Shown piece after piece: positions 1 through 9,216 of a stretch of DNA of 48,645 nucleotides; position 1 is the stretch's first letter; every line of letters starts with the position of its first letter. A program made the translations under genes and the position numbers. The notes beneath the pieces are model-generated. The model did no database searches, was not told the DNA's origin, and saw only the letters and a list, made by a program, of their open reading frames with translations. Source of the stretch: Thermoproteota archaeon (lineage in GTDB: Archaea; Thermoproteota; Thermoprotei_A; Sulfolobales; Ignisphaeraceae); NCBI GenBank assembly GCA_013154235.1, contig JAADCV010000081.1, positions 1 to 48,645 of the forward strand, given 5' to 3'.

Positions 1-141
1 AATGCTGCGCTAGGGTCTATAGCAACAACCATTGGAGAGAGGAACAGCGGGAACTACATAACCGAGATAACCACAGTAACAGCAGTAGCAATAGCAACAA
101 CAACCATAGCAATAACAGCAAGAAAGAGATTGAGAAGGTAA
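1..141 (+). CDS. C-terminal fragment of a protein ending in a hydrophobic helix plus basic tail (probable membrane-anchored surface protein), truncated by window start
   Basis: Frame 1 open from base 1: NAALGSIATTIGERNSGNYITEITTVTAVAIATTTIAITARKRLRR*. Confidence 0.55.
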   Translation, partial: NAALGSIATTIGERNSGNYITEITTVTAVAIATTTIAITARKRLRR

Positions 142-312
142 TGGTGTTGTGTTTCGCGATACTATCTATCTGTAAAGGAGGTTAGAGTGGAGGTTGCATG
201 CTATGTCAAGTGGTGCTAACTAAGTTTTTGTACTACATTGGCTGCGCAACTCCGTACTGCTGTATTAGTCTCTCAATCGATGTTTTGCTTAAGTTCCGTG
301 CTTTGTTTATTC

Positions 313-1254
313 TTAGTACTCTTCTAGATCTGTAATGTTAGTATTTGCTTTGAGTATCCTCAGTCCGTCACTAGGATCCTCCTTGAATAGGTCGCGTCTT
401 CTGGCTTCTAGGAGAAGAGGTTCTCGCCCCATGAACTGCGATGCCAGCAGTATTCTCTTACCTAGCTTGGTCGCTTTCTCGAAAAGGGGCATCATCTTTT
501 CCTTGAACTCTAGCTCTCTTGCGCTGTGGTGGTCGAGGACCATTGTTTCGAGCCAGGGCTCTTCCACGACCTTGGCTAGGTTGGCTATGCTTTGCTCGAG
601 GCTGCTGGTTCCGAACTTGTATCCCGCTAGGTATGTTGGAGGCCCATCGACTACAGCTATTCGTGGCTTACATGAATAGAACGGTTCTATCTGCTGTGGT
701 AGTGGTGCACCTTCTATGTCTGAGGTAAAGAGCATTCTCTCCTCTCCATCATCTATGCATATCTCTAGCACGTACCCTAGTCTAGGGCTCTCGCCGTGCG
801 GTACGGGGCTAGATATAGTGATTCTGGTTCTACCTATCGAAATCTCTGTACCATCACCAACAGAGATTTCGCTTACTAGGCCTCTAACTAGCTTGAGAAA
901 CCTGTACGCTCTTGCTCTCTGAGACGCGTTTATTCTAGCGCTAGGGTTCTTGATCACAAGCTTCTTCCCTTTTAGAACGCTGAGATCCATGAACTTTCCA
1001 GGGTCGTGGTGATCGTAGTGGTAGTGGGTTACGATAACTATGTCGCAGTCTCTAACCCTATCCTCTATAATCCTAAACGCCTCTAGAAGCGCCTTAGCTT
1101 CCAGCATGTGGGGAGGTAGCCCAAACCTTCGGGGCGCTAGCGCTGCAGAAGGATCTATCGCTATGATGACGTCGCGGGTCCTAACGATAGTGGCCATAGA
1201 CCTAACTCCCATGCTTTCGAACGCTAGCAGCTCTATCTCCACGCTCTCGGCCAC
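313..1254 (-). CDS. Metallo-beta-lactamase-fold hydrolase (UPF0282-like archaeal family)
   Basis: 313 aa ORF; VTHYHYDHHDP metal-binding motif, LDHHSAREL downstream histidines. Confidence 0.8.
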   Translation of the reverse strand: MAESVEIELLAFESMGVRSMATIVRTRDVIIAIDPSAALAPRRFGLPPHMLEAKALLEAFRIIEDRVRDCDIVIVTHYHYDHHDPGKFMDLSVLKGKKLVIKNPSARINASQRARAYRFLKLVRGLVSEISVGDGTEISIGRTRITISSPVPHGESPRLGYVLEICIDDGEERMLFTSDIEGAPLPQQIEPFYSCKPRIAVVDGPPTYLAGYKFGTSSLEQSIANLAKVVEEPWLETMVLDHHSARELEFKEKMMPLFEKATKLGKRILLASQFMGREPLLLEARRRDLFKEDPSDGLRILKANTNITDLEEY

Positions 1255-1410
1255 AAGCTACTGCTCTACGCACCCGTTTAAGCACGGCGGCATTCAATAA
1301 AGAGCGTCAAAAACCCATCAAGTTCGCTACAGCAAGCAGAAGCTCTCTACTCATCCCTCTACATAGCTTTATTCCAGCGAACCTCCTTATCCGCTAAGCG
1401 GCGGCTAGCT

Positions 1411-2298
1411 ATGTGTAGGCTTCTAGCTCTTCACTGCATTGAGTGTAGGGAGCTAAGCAACGCTATCTCGCTAACGCTCGACGCGCTAGTCGAGGCCTCT
1501 AGCTTCGATTCTAGGCTTATCGCTGTAACCGCTGGCAGGAGGGAGAGCCATGGCGATGGCTGGGGCTACGCTCTAGCTCTCAACCGCGGAGGTGCACCCG
1601 CGGTAGCTCACGACAAGTTCATTCTTCCGATATTCTCGCAGTTCTCGCGAGAGGTTCTAGCCCAGGTTGCTAGGTTTCTAGGGGTTCGAGGCGAAGCTGC
1701 TGCTATACTGCATGCTAGAGCCGCTAGCCCTAGCGAGCCTCTTGGGTCTAGAGCTTCGCACCCCTACGAGTATAGGATTCGGGTTGGAGATGAAGAGGAG
1801 GCTACGCTCTACTTCGCGCATAACGGCGGAGCTAACAAGGATGCTTTGAGGAAAGAGCTGAAGCTAGCTAGGCACTACCACACCGATAGCTACGCGCTTG
1901 GGCTCTACATAGCTAGAGCTCTTGAGAGCTCGCAGTGCTTAGAGGAGAGGTGCTTAGCTAGAGCAGTTGCTGAGGCTGTGGGTAGGTTCTGCGTAAAGGA
2001 TGGGAAGCCTCTAGGAGGAGTTACTGCAGCGCTGCTCGTGAGCGATAAGGGTTTCGCGCTAGTGGCTAGCTCGTGGTTCGACTCTAGCGATGAGCTTAGA
2101 GCGCAGTACTACCAGCCCTACGCTGCCCTCATTAAGAGGGGCGAGCGAGCGCTAGCGGTCTTCGCGTCTCCAACGGTTATAGATAGGCTTAGAGAGCTTG
2201 GCCTAGCGTGGAGGGCGAAGCCCATCGATGCTGGTGAGGTGATCGCTATTGATGCTCGAGCGGACTCTGGGTTCAGGAGGTTAGCTAGAATAGGTTAG
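1411..2298 (+). CDS. Class II glutamine amidotransferase family protein
   Basis: Starts MCRLLA (N-terminal nucleophile Cys2); HGDGWG and LHARAAS, FAHNGG motifs. Confidence 0.85.
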   Translation: MCRLLALHCIECRELSNAISLTLDALVEASSFDSRLIAVTAGRRESHGDGWGYALALNRGGAPAVAHDKFILPIFSQFSREVLAQVARFLGVRGEAAAILHARAASPSEPLGSRASHPYEYRIRVGDEEEATLYFAHNGGANKDALRKELKLARHYHTDSYALGLYIARALESSQCLEERCLARAVAEAVGRFCVKDGKPLGGVTAALLVSDKGFALVASSWFDSSDELRAQYYQPYAALIKRGERALAVFASPTVIDRLRELGLAWRAKPIDAGEVIAIDARADSGFRRLARIG

Positions 2299-3284
2299 GA
2301 TACGTAGTACGCGTACTCGCTCTCCTCCTCAACGCTAACCAGCTCCGGCTTCTCAAGATCCTCTAGATACCTTCTAACAGCCTTCTCAGCCTCCTCGTAA
2401 TCCACCTCCACGAACCTAACCTGGGTTCCCGGTGGGCACTGAGCTAGCTTATCGACGTCGGGTGGAAGCACGTGTAGCGCTACAGCGTAGCCACCGGTTG
2501 TCTGCGAGTCCGACATTAGCACTATGGGCAGCCCGCTGGGAGGAACCTGCACGTATCCCCTGTCTACCGGTAGGCTAGGTAGCCTACCTAGCTTGGTCGC
2601 GCTCTCTAGCTTAGGCCCCTCGAGCCTATAGCCCATTCTATCGGACTGCGGCGAGACCGTGTAGGTAGCTCTAAGCATCGAGTCTATATCCTCGAATAGG
2701 TCGCTGTTAACCCCCTTCGTAACCCTGAGCTCAACAACGCCTAGAGGGGCTCTAGCTAGCCTAACGTAGTCTGGCGCAATCATGCCGCTAACCCTACGCC
2801 AAGTGCTGTCTATATCGATGGGCTTCAGCGGAAGCCTATCACCAGACCTCAGATACCTCCCCTCGAATCCTCCGAAGCCCGCTCTAGCGTAGGTAGCCCT
2901 GCTACCTAGCACGGGCTCAACATCTATGCCTCCAGACACAGCTATGTAAGTAACGAAGCCGTGCATAGGTGGAGATACTCTGAGCCTAGACCCAGCCCTA
3001 GCTCTAATGGGCTGCCACTCTCTAACCTCAGCGCCGTCGAGCTCGACAACGCACTTAGCTCCGGTGACTGCAACTATAGCGCTAGAGAAGAACATCAGCT
3101 CTATTCCGCTCCCTATAACCTCGATGACAGCCTCCCTCGGATCGTTACCTACTAGGGCGTTAGCGTAGGCAGCTGCAAGCCTATCCATAGCTCCGCTAAC
3201 CGGCACCCCTAGAGCCCGATACCCCCTCCTACCAAGATCCTGAACCGAGGCTATACCGCACGACACTACCTCTACGAAGCTCAT
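2295..3284 (-). CDS. pxpC: 5-oxoprolinase subunit C / biotin-dependent carboxyltransferase family (KipA)
   Basis: SVQDLGRRGYRALGVPVSGAMD and SDSQTTGGYA motifs; adjacent to pxpB and pxpA. Confidence 0.88.
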   Translation of the reverse strand: MSFVEVVSCGIASVQDLGRRGYRALGVPVSGAMDRLAAAYANALVGNDPREAVIEVIGSGIELMFFSSAIVAVTGAKCVVELDGAEVREWQPIRARAGSRLRVSPPMHGFVTYIAVSGGIDVEPVLGSRATYARAGFGGFEGRYLRSGDRLPLKPIDIDSTWRRVSGMIAPDYVRLARAPLGVVELRVTKGVNSDLFEDIDSMLRATYTVSPQSDRMGYRLEGPKLESATKLGRLPSLPVDRGYVQVPPSGLPIVLMSDSQTTGGYAVALHVLPPDVDKLAQCPPGTQVRFVEVDYEEAEKAVRRYLEDLEKPELVSVEEESEYAYYVS

Positions 3285-4015
3285 TGAATCACCTCGCCTA
3301 GGTACACCCCCCTAAGCTTCTCGAACTCCTCCGGCTCTATCCTATAGAACTCGACTAGGTCCCCCGGCCTTATCGGCGTGGGGGGATCCCTCCTCGGATC
3401 GAACGTCTTCAGGGGTGTCCTACCAATAAGCCTCCATCCACCCGGGCTCTCTACACCATAGATCCCCGTTTGCCTACCCGCTATACCTACAGAGCCTGGA
3501 GCAACCCTAGTTCTCGGGCTCGGAAGCCTTGGGGTAGCTATCCTCTCATCAACATCCCCTAGGTATACGAAGCCCGGAGTAAAGCCGAGCATGTAGCACA
3601 CGTATGTTCGCGAGGTGTGTATCCTCACAACCTCATCTGGATCCAGCTTCGCGTGCTCCGCAACGCTAGGCAGGTCAGGTCCGTACTCGCCCCCATATAC
3701 AACGGGTATCCTAAACCTACGCGGTTTAAGGATCTTGGATACGTCTGTCGCTCTAGCCTCGCTCCACAGAGACTCAATGAGTTCAGCGATTCTCCTCCAG
3801 CTCGCTTGCCTAGGATCGTAGAATATTGATAGCGATGAATAAGCTGGAACAACCTCTTCAATTCCGCGCACGCTACCCTCCTTAACAGTCTCTAGAACTT
3901 TGTAGTAGAGTGCGTGAACAAGCTTGTTGCAGTCTAGGCTTATCTCGTTGCAGAGCTCTACGTGAATCACGTAGCCACCGCTCCTCCTAACCTTGGGCCT
4001 CTCGTAGATCACCAT
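3281..4015 (-). CDS. pxpB: 5-oxoprolinase subunit B (KipI family)
   Basis: CYMLGFTPGFVYLGDVDERIATPRLPSPRTRVAPGSVGIAGRQTGIYGVESPGGWRLIGRTP is characteristic of the family. Confidence 0.9.
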   Translation of the reverse strand: MVIYERPKVRRSGGYVIHVELCNEISLDCNKLVHALYYKVLETVKEGSVRGIEEVVPAYSSLSIFYDPRQASWRRIAELIESLWSEARATDVSKILKPRRFRIPVVYGGEYGPDLPSVAEHAKLDPDEVVRIHTSRTYVCYMLGFTPGFVYLGDVDERIATPRLPSPRTRVAPGSVGIAGRQTGIYGVESPGGWRLIGRTPLKTFDPRRDPPTPIRPGDLVEFYRIEPEEFEKLRGVYLGEVIQ

Positions 4016-4016
4016 G

Positions 4017-4796
4017 CTACGCGCGCCTGACGAACTCCCTTAGCGGAGCTACTCGAATCCCTGCCTCTTCAAGCCTAGCACGGAGCCTCTTAGCCATCTC
4101 CACAGCGTTTGGCGAGTCGCCGTGTATGCATATCGTGTGAACCCTTATCTCTATGTCCTTTCCATCTACAGTCTTGACCCGGCCCTCGCTAACCATTCTA
4201 ATAGCCCTCTCGATAGCCTCATCGATGCTCCTAACGAGCGCTTCTGGATGGCTCCTAGGCACGAGCCTCCCATCGCTCCGGTAGTTCCTATCCGCGAACG
4301 CCTCGAATGCTACAGCTATGCCCATCTCCTCAGCAGCCCTATGCATCTCGGATCCGTAGGGGGCCACTAGAATGAGCTTCGGATCGAACGCCTTGATGGC
4401 CCTTACTATAGCCTCAGCGTAGTCCCTACGAGTCCACGCAGCGTTGTACATAGCGCCATGGGGTTTAACGTGCTGAAGCTCCATGCCCTCAGCTCTAGCG
4501 ATAGCGTGGAGAGCCCCGATCTGGTAAATCACGTAGTTCTCTAGATCCTGCGGAGATACCTCCATGAATCTCCGGCCGAAGCCCATAAGGTCTGGGAGGC
4601 CTGGATGCGCCCCAACAGCTACGCCTCTCTCCTTAGCGAGCCTAACGGTTCTTCTCATAACGCTAGGGTCTCCCGCGTGGAATCCGCAGGCTATGCTAGC
4701 AGACGTTATGTACTTGAATAGCTCCTCCTCGTTACCCAGCTTCCATCTTCCGAAGGATTCGCCTGAGTCCGAGTTTAGGTCTACGTATAGAGGCAT
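4017..4796 (-). CDS. pxpA: 5-oxoprolinase subunit A (LamB/YcsF family)
   Basis: DLNSDSGESFGRWKLGNEEELFKYITSASIACGFHAGDPSVM. Confidence 0.93.
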   Translation of the reverse strand: MPLYVDLNSDSGESFGRWKLGNEEELFKYITSASIACGFHAGDPSVMRRTVRLAKERGVAVGAHPGLPDLMGFGRRFMEVSPQDLENYVIYQIGALHAIARAEGMELQHVKPHGAMYNAAWTRRDYAEAIVRAIKAFDPKLILVAPYGSEMHRAAEEMGIAVAFEAFADRNYRSDGRLVPRSHPEALVRSIDEAIERAIRMVSEGRVKTVDGKDIEIRVHTICIHGDSPNAVEMAKRLRARLEEAGIRVAPLREFVRRA

Positions 4797-4841
4797 AGAG
4801 CCCCAAAACGTGTTTTTACCTAGCTAGAAATTAAGGCTGGT

Positions 4842-4896
4842 TCAGTGCAGGTCAGCTTCATCACGTTCTCAGGGCTTAAAGGCAGAGGCTCATCAC
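4842..4896 (-). ncRNA. Candidate C/D box guide sRNA
   Basis: Minus strand: C GTGATGA (4896-4890), 17-nt guide gcctctgcctttaagcc, D' CTGA (4872-4869), spacer gaac, C' GTGATGA (4864-4858), 12-nt guide agctgacctgca, D CTGA (4845-4842). All four boxes match consensus. Confidence 0.75.
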
Positions 4897-4952
4897 TACC
4901 CCTAGCTCTAGAAGTATCGAGTCTAAAAGCTGGTTAGCTAGGTATCGCTGCT

Positions 4953-5861
4953 TTGGATAGAGGGCAGGTCTTCGTGAGGCTAAGAGTGCTGAGACCCTTC
5001 GACCCGTGGAAGAGCCCCCTCTGCACCTGTCCACCCAAGTACAGTCTACAGCCCTACACCGGGTGCAGCCATGGTTGCCTCTACTGCTACGCCACTAGCT
5101 ACATCGGTAGGAGGCCCTCTAAGCCTAAGAGGGACTTCCTAAGGAACCTAGCTCTAGATCTTCTTAGAGCTAATCCCAGCATGCACATAAGCATGAGCAA
5201 TAGCAGCGATCCCTATCCGCCAGAGGAGGAGAGGCTACTCCTAACTAGGGAGGCGCTGAAGCTCATAGCTAGGAGAGGATTTAGGGTTCTTATCGTTACT
5301 AAGGGCAGCCTCGTGGCTAGGGACGCAGATATCCTATCGTCTATGAGATCCGCCGTAACGATGACTATCACGACTCTAGACGCATCGCTTGCTAAAGTGC
5401 TTGAGCCAGGAGCACCGTCCCCGAGAGACAGGGTTTCGGCTTTGGAGAGGCTTAGTAGTGCTGGGGTGCCTATAGGGCTCAGGCTCGATCCTGTGATACC
5501 GTACCTAAACGATGATGAGCGATCCATACTCGAGGTACTAGAGGCTGCTGCAAACGCTGGAGCTAGGTTTGTAGTAACGTCGAGTTTCAAGGCTCGGCCA
5601 GACTCGCTGAAGAGGATGTGTGAAGCGTATCCAGAGCTCTGCGGTAGATGGATCGAGATTTATCGGAGGAGAGGCACGTGGTTGAGAGGCTACTGGTACG
5701 CCCCCATAGAGCTTAGGAAGAGGCTGCTAGCTAGAGTCATAGCGATTGCGAGGAAGCTCGGTATGGAGTACGCAACATGCAGAGAAGGCCTTCGCGGAAG
5801 GGAGTGGTTCTCCGCTCCAACATGCGATGGATCGCACCTGATCAACTGTGGCCGTAGCTAG
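4953..5861 (+). CDS. Radical SAM protein, SPL (spore photoproduct lyase)-like family
   Basis: CSHGCLYCYA radical SAM CxxxCxxC; SMSNSSDPYPPEE. Confidence 0.85.
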   Translation: MDRGQVFVRLRVLRPFDPWKSPLCTCPPKYSLQPYTGCSHGCLYCYATSYIGRRPSKPKRDFLRNLALDLLRANPSMHISMSNSSDPYPPEEERLLLTREALKLIARRGFRVLIVTKGSLVARDADILSSMRSAVTMTITTLDASLAKVLEPGAPSPRDRVSALERLSSAGVPIGLRLDPVIPYLNDDERSILEVLEAAANAGARFVVTSSFKARPDSLKRMCEAYPELCGRWIEIYRRRGTWLRGYWYAPIELRKRLLARVIAIARKLGMEYATCREGLRGREWFSAPTCDGSHLINCGRS

Positions 5862-5873
5862 CGTGCTAGGGCT

Positions 5874-5894
5874 TATTCCTCCGCTAAAGGAATA
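5874..5894. terminator. Perfect 7-bp inverted repeat TATTCCT-N7-AGGAATA in the intergenic region (terminator or operator)
   Basis: tattcct ccgctaa aggaata. Confidence 0.4.
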
Positions 5895-5916
5895 GATACT
5901 CTGCGGGCTGCTAGCC

Positions 5917-6543
5917 GTGTCCAGCAACGATGGCAAGAGCCTCACAAGGAGGGTCATAGAGTTTCTAGAGAGCTACCCAGGTGCTAGACCTAGCGACATA
6001 GCTAACGCCCTAGGGGTTAGCCGACTTGCTATCTATAGGGTTCTAGCGTACCTAAAGAGTAGGGGCATTGTCAAGAAGGTTGGAGGAGGCTACGTCCTAG
6101 CAAGGCCGTTACCTAGGAACGCTAGCCATGTAGAGAACTCGGTAGAGAGCATAGGAAAAGAGCGGCAAGCAAACGCTTTGGAGGAGATAAAGGAGGAGGT
6201 CTCTAAGCTGAAGGAGGATCTAAAGCGCTTATCGGAGTCGCTAACAAAGATCCTTGAAGCTCTATCCCTACTCTCAGCGAGAGATACTAGAAGCAGCAGC
6301 GCTGATGCAATCCTCAGGTTTCTACGAGATGTGAAGATATGCGACGTAGACTCTCTAGCGCTACTCCTAAAGCTCGCGGGTTCTAGAGACATGTGCTCTA
6401 AGTTCGTGGTTCTAGGGTATCTAGCTGTGAGAAGGGATTTTCTCGAGGAGATAAGGGCTGGTGCCTACTCGTCAGAGCTTGAGAGGATCCTTGTTAGAGG
6501 CTACGAGATGGGTTCATACGAAGATTTGTGCATCTACCTGTAG
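5917..6543 (+). CDS. Helix-turn-helix protein with coiled-coil C-terminal half
   Basis: GTG start; GARPSDIANALGVSRLAIYRVLAYLKSRGIVKKVGGGY wHTH. Confidence 0.7.
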   Translation: MSSNDGKSLTRRVIEFLESYPGARPSDIANALGVSRLAIYRVLAYLKSRGIVKKVGGGYVLARPLPRNASHVENSVESIGKERQANALEEIKEEVSKLKEDLKRLSESLTKILEALSLLSARDTRSSSADAILRFLRDVKICDVDSLALLLKLAGSRDMCSKFVVLGYLAVRRDFLEEIRAGAYSSELERILVRGYEMGSYEDLCIYL

Positions 6544-6547
6544 GGCA

Positions 6548-6564
6548 GTACCTAGAGTAGGTAC
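6548..6564. terminator. Perfect 7-bp inverted repeat GTACCTA-gag-TAGGTAC just after the HTH gene stop
   Basis: gtaccta gag taggtac, 4 nt after the stop codon. Confidence 0.4.
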
Positions 6565-6617
6565 AAACTTAGAGCTGACTCTCAATGCTTATTACCAAGT
6601 GAAGAGTAGTTAATCTG

Positions 6618-6917
6618 GTGCACTGTATGTCTTCCTCTATCTCCAAGGTTGACCTAGTCGAGATGATCAAGGCTAATAACATGGTTGAGGACTTCCTCGA
6701 GTGGCTGAGGAAAAGAGGTATAGACACGGCTGAGCCAATATCGCTGATGGATGTCGACACCGAGCTTCTTCTTGAGTACGCGCGTGAGAAGGGACTCATA
6801 GGCAACGATACCAACTCTATTGAGGAGGAAGCGCGTAAGCTAACTGATCCGGAGCCTGAGGAGCTTGGCGCTGATGTTAGGCCTACGAAGCCCAAGAAGA
6901 TTAGGAGCAAGAGATAG
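6618..6917 (+). CDS. Small charged hypothetical protein (start GTG 6618 or ATG 6627)
   Basis: 99 aa ORF with basic C-terminus RPTKPKKIRSKR. Confidence 0.6.
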   Translation: MHCMSSSISKVDLVEMIKANNMVEDFLEWLRKRGIDTAEPISLMDVDTELLLEYAREKGLIGNDTNSIEEEARKLTDPEPEELGADVRPTKPKKIRSKR

Positions 6918-6951
6918 CTCTCTTCAACTCATCATTTTAGCCCAAAAATGT

Positions 6952-8106
6952 TTAGAGCCCAATGGCCCCGAGCTTCTTTAGGTAGTCCAGCATGTTGTAG
7001 TAAGCCACTATCCTAGCTATGTTCCTAGATCCCTTAGGCCCTGGCGCCTTCATGAAGAAGGCGTTTATCTCGTAGCTAGTTCCGCTAACACCGTGCTCTA
7101 GCAGTATAGAGCTTATCCTTATCAGGTCCACGAGCAGTCCCGCCAGCGCTGGGCTATCGTTTATCCTCATGTTGATTACAAGCTCGTCCTCTAGCCCGTT
7201 GAAGGTCTTCCAAGCTATGTGCATGGCGACGAACTTCTTGTCTCCTAGGGGCTCTAGATAGCCTGTGGGCTTTATGAAGTGCGGTACGCTGTAGCCAAGT
7301 ATATCCTCGACTATGCTGCTCTTAGTCTCCTCCTTCATGAGGTTTCTCTCGGGGAATGTCAACGCTAGGAAGTCGGTGTTTCCACCTATGTTGAACTGCG
7401 CTATTGACAGGACCTTCCTGTTCCTCTGAGCTAGGTGCTCTAGTATATCTGCGGTTAGCGGTGTGGCTCCAGTAGCTCCATCGTCTCCTAGAACTATTGA
7501 CGCGACCCTCCTGTAGAGTTCGACGAACGCTGGGTCTCTAGCTATGGGTGTTGGAATTACGTTTATGAACGCGACCCTCCTGCCTCTCTTCCTAGCGTAC
7601 TTAGCGACCGCGTAGGCATACGCTTGAGTTGCAGAGAGCCTACCCTCCTCCACAGCCTTCTCCAGCTCGTCAATAGTGTTGAATGCCTTCGCAGGCTCGG
7701 TAGTTATAACGTTTACGAATACGTCAGCACCGAAGCCACTGAACTCATCCACGAGCCTATCTATAGCCTCAGCGACACCTCCAAAACTTTCGAGCCCTTG
7801 CGCCTTTATTGGCATTCCCCTAGCTGACCCTAGGTGAATGCCCATGGATACCTTGAGCTGCTTGAGGCTCTCCGGCACGGGCACGTCTCTACCTATTAGC
7901 TCCCTGCATATGTCGTAGACGCTCCTTCCGATCTTGTAGCTATCGATGTCGTAGACTCCTACGAACTCTATGTCCTCTATGCCCTTGCTCAGCTTGTACT
8001 TAGCTAGGGGGACTCCCCAGGGCTCTAGGCCCGCCTTTATCCTCTCGACTCCCGTTAGCAAGTGCGCAGCGACCATTCCCATACCGAAGACAACTACCCT
8101 TATCAT
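6952..8106 (-). CDS. ino1: myo-Inositol-1-phosphate synthase
   Basis: MIRVVVFGMGMVAAHLLTGVERI Rossmann start; IGGNTDFLAL and SSIVEDILGY; ORF extends upstream to 8178 but MIRVVVFG fits the family start. Confidence 0.88.
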   Translation of the reverse strand: MIRVVVFGMGMVAAHLLTGVERIKAGLEPWGVPLAKYKLSKGIEDIEFVGVYDIDSYKIGRSVYDICRELIGRDVPVPESLKQLKVSMGIHLGSARGMPIKAQGLESFGGVAEAIDRLVDEFSGFGADVFVNVITTEPAKAFNTIDELEKAVEEGRLSATQAYAYAVAKYARKRGRRVAFINVIPTPIARDPAFVELYRRVASIVLGDDGATGATPLTADILEHLAQRNRKVLSIAQFNIGGNTDFLALTFPERNLMKEETKSSIVEDILGYSVPHFIKPTGYLEPLGDKKFVAMHIAWKTFNGLEDELVINMRINDSPALAGLLVDLIRISSILLEHGVSGTSYEINAFFMKAPGPKGSRNIARIVAYYNMLDYLKKLGAIGL

Positions 8107-8207
8107 GGCTTTGGCACCACCACCCCTACCCCCAGTTAGAGTTATAAGAAGAACGTTGCACTCGGCTACACTCAGCAAGAAACGGATTACCAGGAGTGTA
8201 CCCAGGT

Positions 8208-8774
8208 CTACTCAAGGCAGCGCTCGAGGGCATCGCTCCACGCTGCAGCATACTCATCGTCGCGGATCCCAGCCTTGGCAAGTGCTCGCGATCCCCAGTA
8301 GCGCGAGAATAGCAGTGATGTAGTCCTGATCCTCTCAGCATCGATTCTCCTACACGGCGATACGGTAGCGCTGAACCTCGGGCGGCAGCATCTCGCTAAC
8401 GCAATCCTATTCGAGTTCAGAAACGCGGTAGCTCCATCGCGACTAGGGAACAGTAATAGGGCTAGGCTTAAGCTAGCTAGCCTCCTAGATAGAGGTAGAC
8501 CAAAGCTCTTTACGCATCTAATCAGTATGTCTTTCTCAAAGATTCTCTGACTCGATATATCTAGAGCTAGGAGGGATAGGCAGCTACCGTTAATTAGCAC
8601 AAGCGTAGCTCCCCTCATCCTCTCGATAATGAAGCTGGCTGTCCTAACGCGGCGTATATCCTCCGAGGTAACGATACCTAGCCTAGGATCGCCCCCGAAC
8701 CTGCGAATGATGCTCCTCCATCTCCTCCCTCTCGGGGGCTCTAGGACGATAGCTATGTTCAAGGCGCTTACCAC
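8208..8774 (-). CDS. Hypothetical protein (188 aa)
   Basis: GTG start ORF with TATA box just upstream; no family recognised. Confidence 0.5.
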   Translation of the reverse strand: MVSALNIAIVLEPPRGRRWRSIIRRFGGDPRLGIVTSEDIRRVRTASFIIERMRGATLVLINGSCLSLLALDISSQRIFEKDILIRCVKSFGLPLSRRLASLSLALLLFPSRDGATAFLNSNRIALARCCRPRFSATVSPCRRIDAERIRTTSLLFSRYWGSRALAKAGIRDDEYAAAWSDALERCLE

Positions 8775-8790
8775 TCGATTCTAAGGGCAA

Positions 8791-8806
8791 GGTGTATATA
8801 TTCACC
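8791..8806. promoter_or_regulatory. Divergent promoter: near-perfect palindrome GGTGtATATATtCACC centred on a TATA sequence
   Basis: Lies between divergent GTG starts at 8774 (-) and 8833 (+). Confidence 0.5.
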
Positions 8807-8832
8807 TAGCGACTAGGTACTACGGTGGTCAC

Positions 8833-9183
8833 GTGGAGGAAGATGATAGGAGGTTCCGCGCCTCCCTCTTCGATGTGATAGAGCGTGTTCTAGAGAGAAT
8901 GCTAGCAGATCTAAACGGCGTGATAGGCGCTGAGCGGCAGGTAGTGAGCCCGCTGACGCACATAATGGAGAAGGGAGACTCCGTAGAGATCGTTGTCGAG
9001 CTCCTCGAATGTGAAGACCCTAACCCCCGCGTGAGAATAGGCAAGGATAGGATACTGATCCGCGCTGAAGGAACGAACATATGCTTGAAGTCTATCGAGG
9101 TACCGCCGTACCTAGACACGTCTAGAGCTAAGGTACGCAACCTGAGAGACATGCTCATAATCGAGATACCGAAGAAGCGATAA
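8833..9183 (+). CDS. Hsp20/alpha-crystallin-like small protein
   Basis: Beta-rich ORF: DSVEIVVELLECEDPNPRVRIGKDRILIRAEG...VRNLRDMLIIEIPKK, consistent with a CS/ACD fold. Confidence 0.6.
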   Translation: MEEDDRRFRASLFDVIERVLERMLADLNGVIGAERQVVSPLTHIMEKGDSVEIVVELLECEDPNPRVRIGKDRILIRAEGTNICLKSIEVPPYLDTSRAKVRNLRDMLIIEIPKKR

Positions 9184-9197
9184 GCTGGCTTACCTTG

Positions 9198-9216
9198 CTC
9201 AGCTACGGCCGCTGAG
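9198..9216. terminator. Hairpin CTCAGC-N7-GCTGAG at a convergent gene junction
   Basis: ctcagc tacggcc gctgag. Confidence 0.35.

Noticed and set aside
335-1300. Several plus-strand ORFs (335-679, 519-728, 716-922, 1040-1300)
   Set aside because: They lie antisense to a well-supported MBL-fold gene; composition looks like the reverse complement of the real frame.
5505-5560. GATGATGA in the radical SAM gene
   Set aside because: No D box at a suitable distance; explained by coding sequence.
6918-6951. Minus-strand ATGATGA near the end of the 99-aa ORF
   Set aside because: No CTGA within a guide-length distance.
8126-8341. Minus-strand ORF 8126-8341 and plus-strand ORF 7970-8323
   Set aside because: They overlap the inositol-1-phosphate synthase and 188-aa ORFs in other frames, with no motif support.
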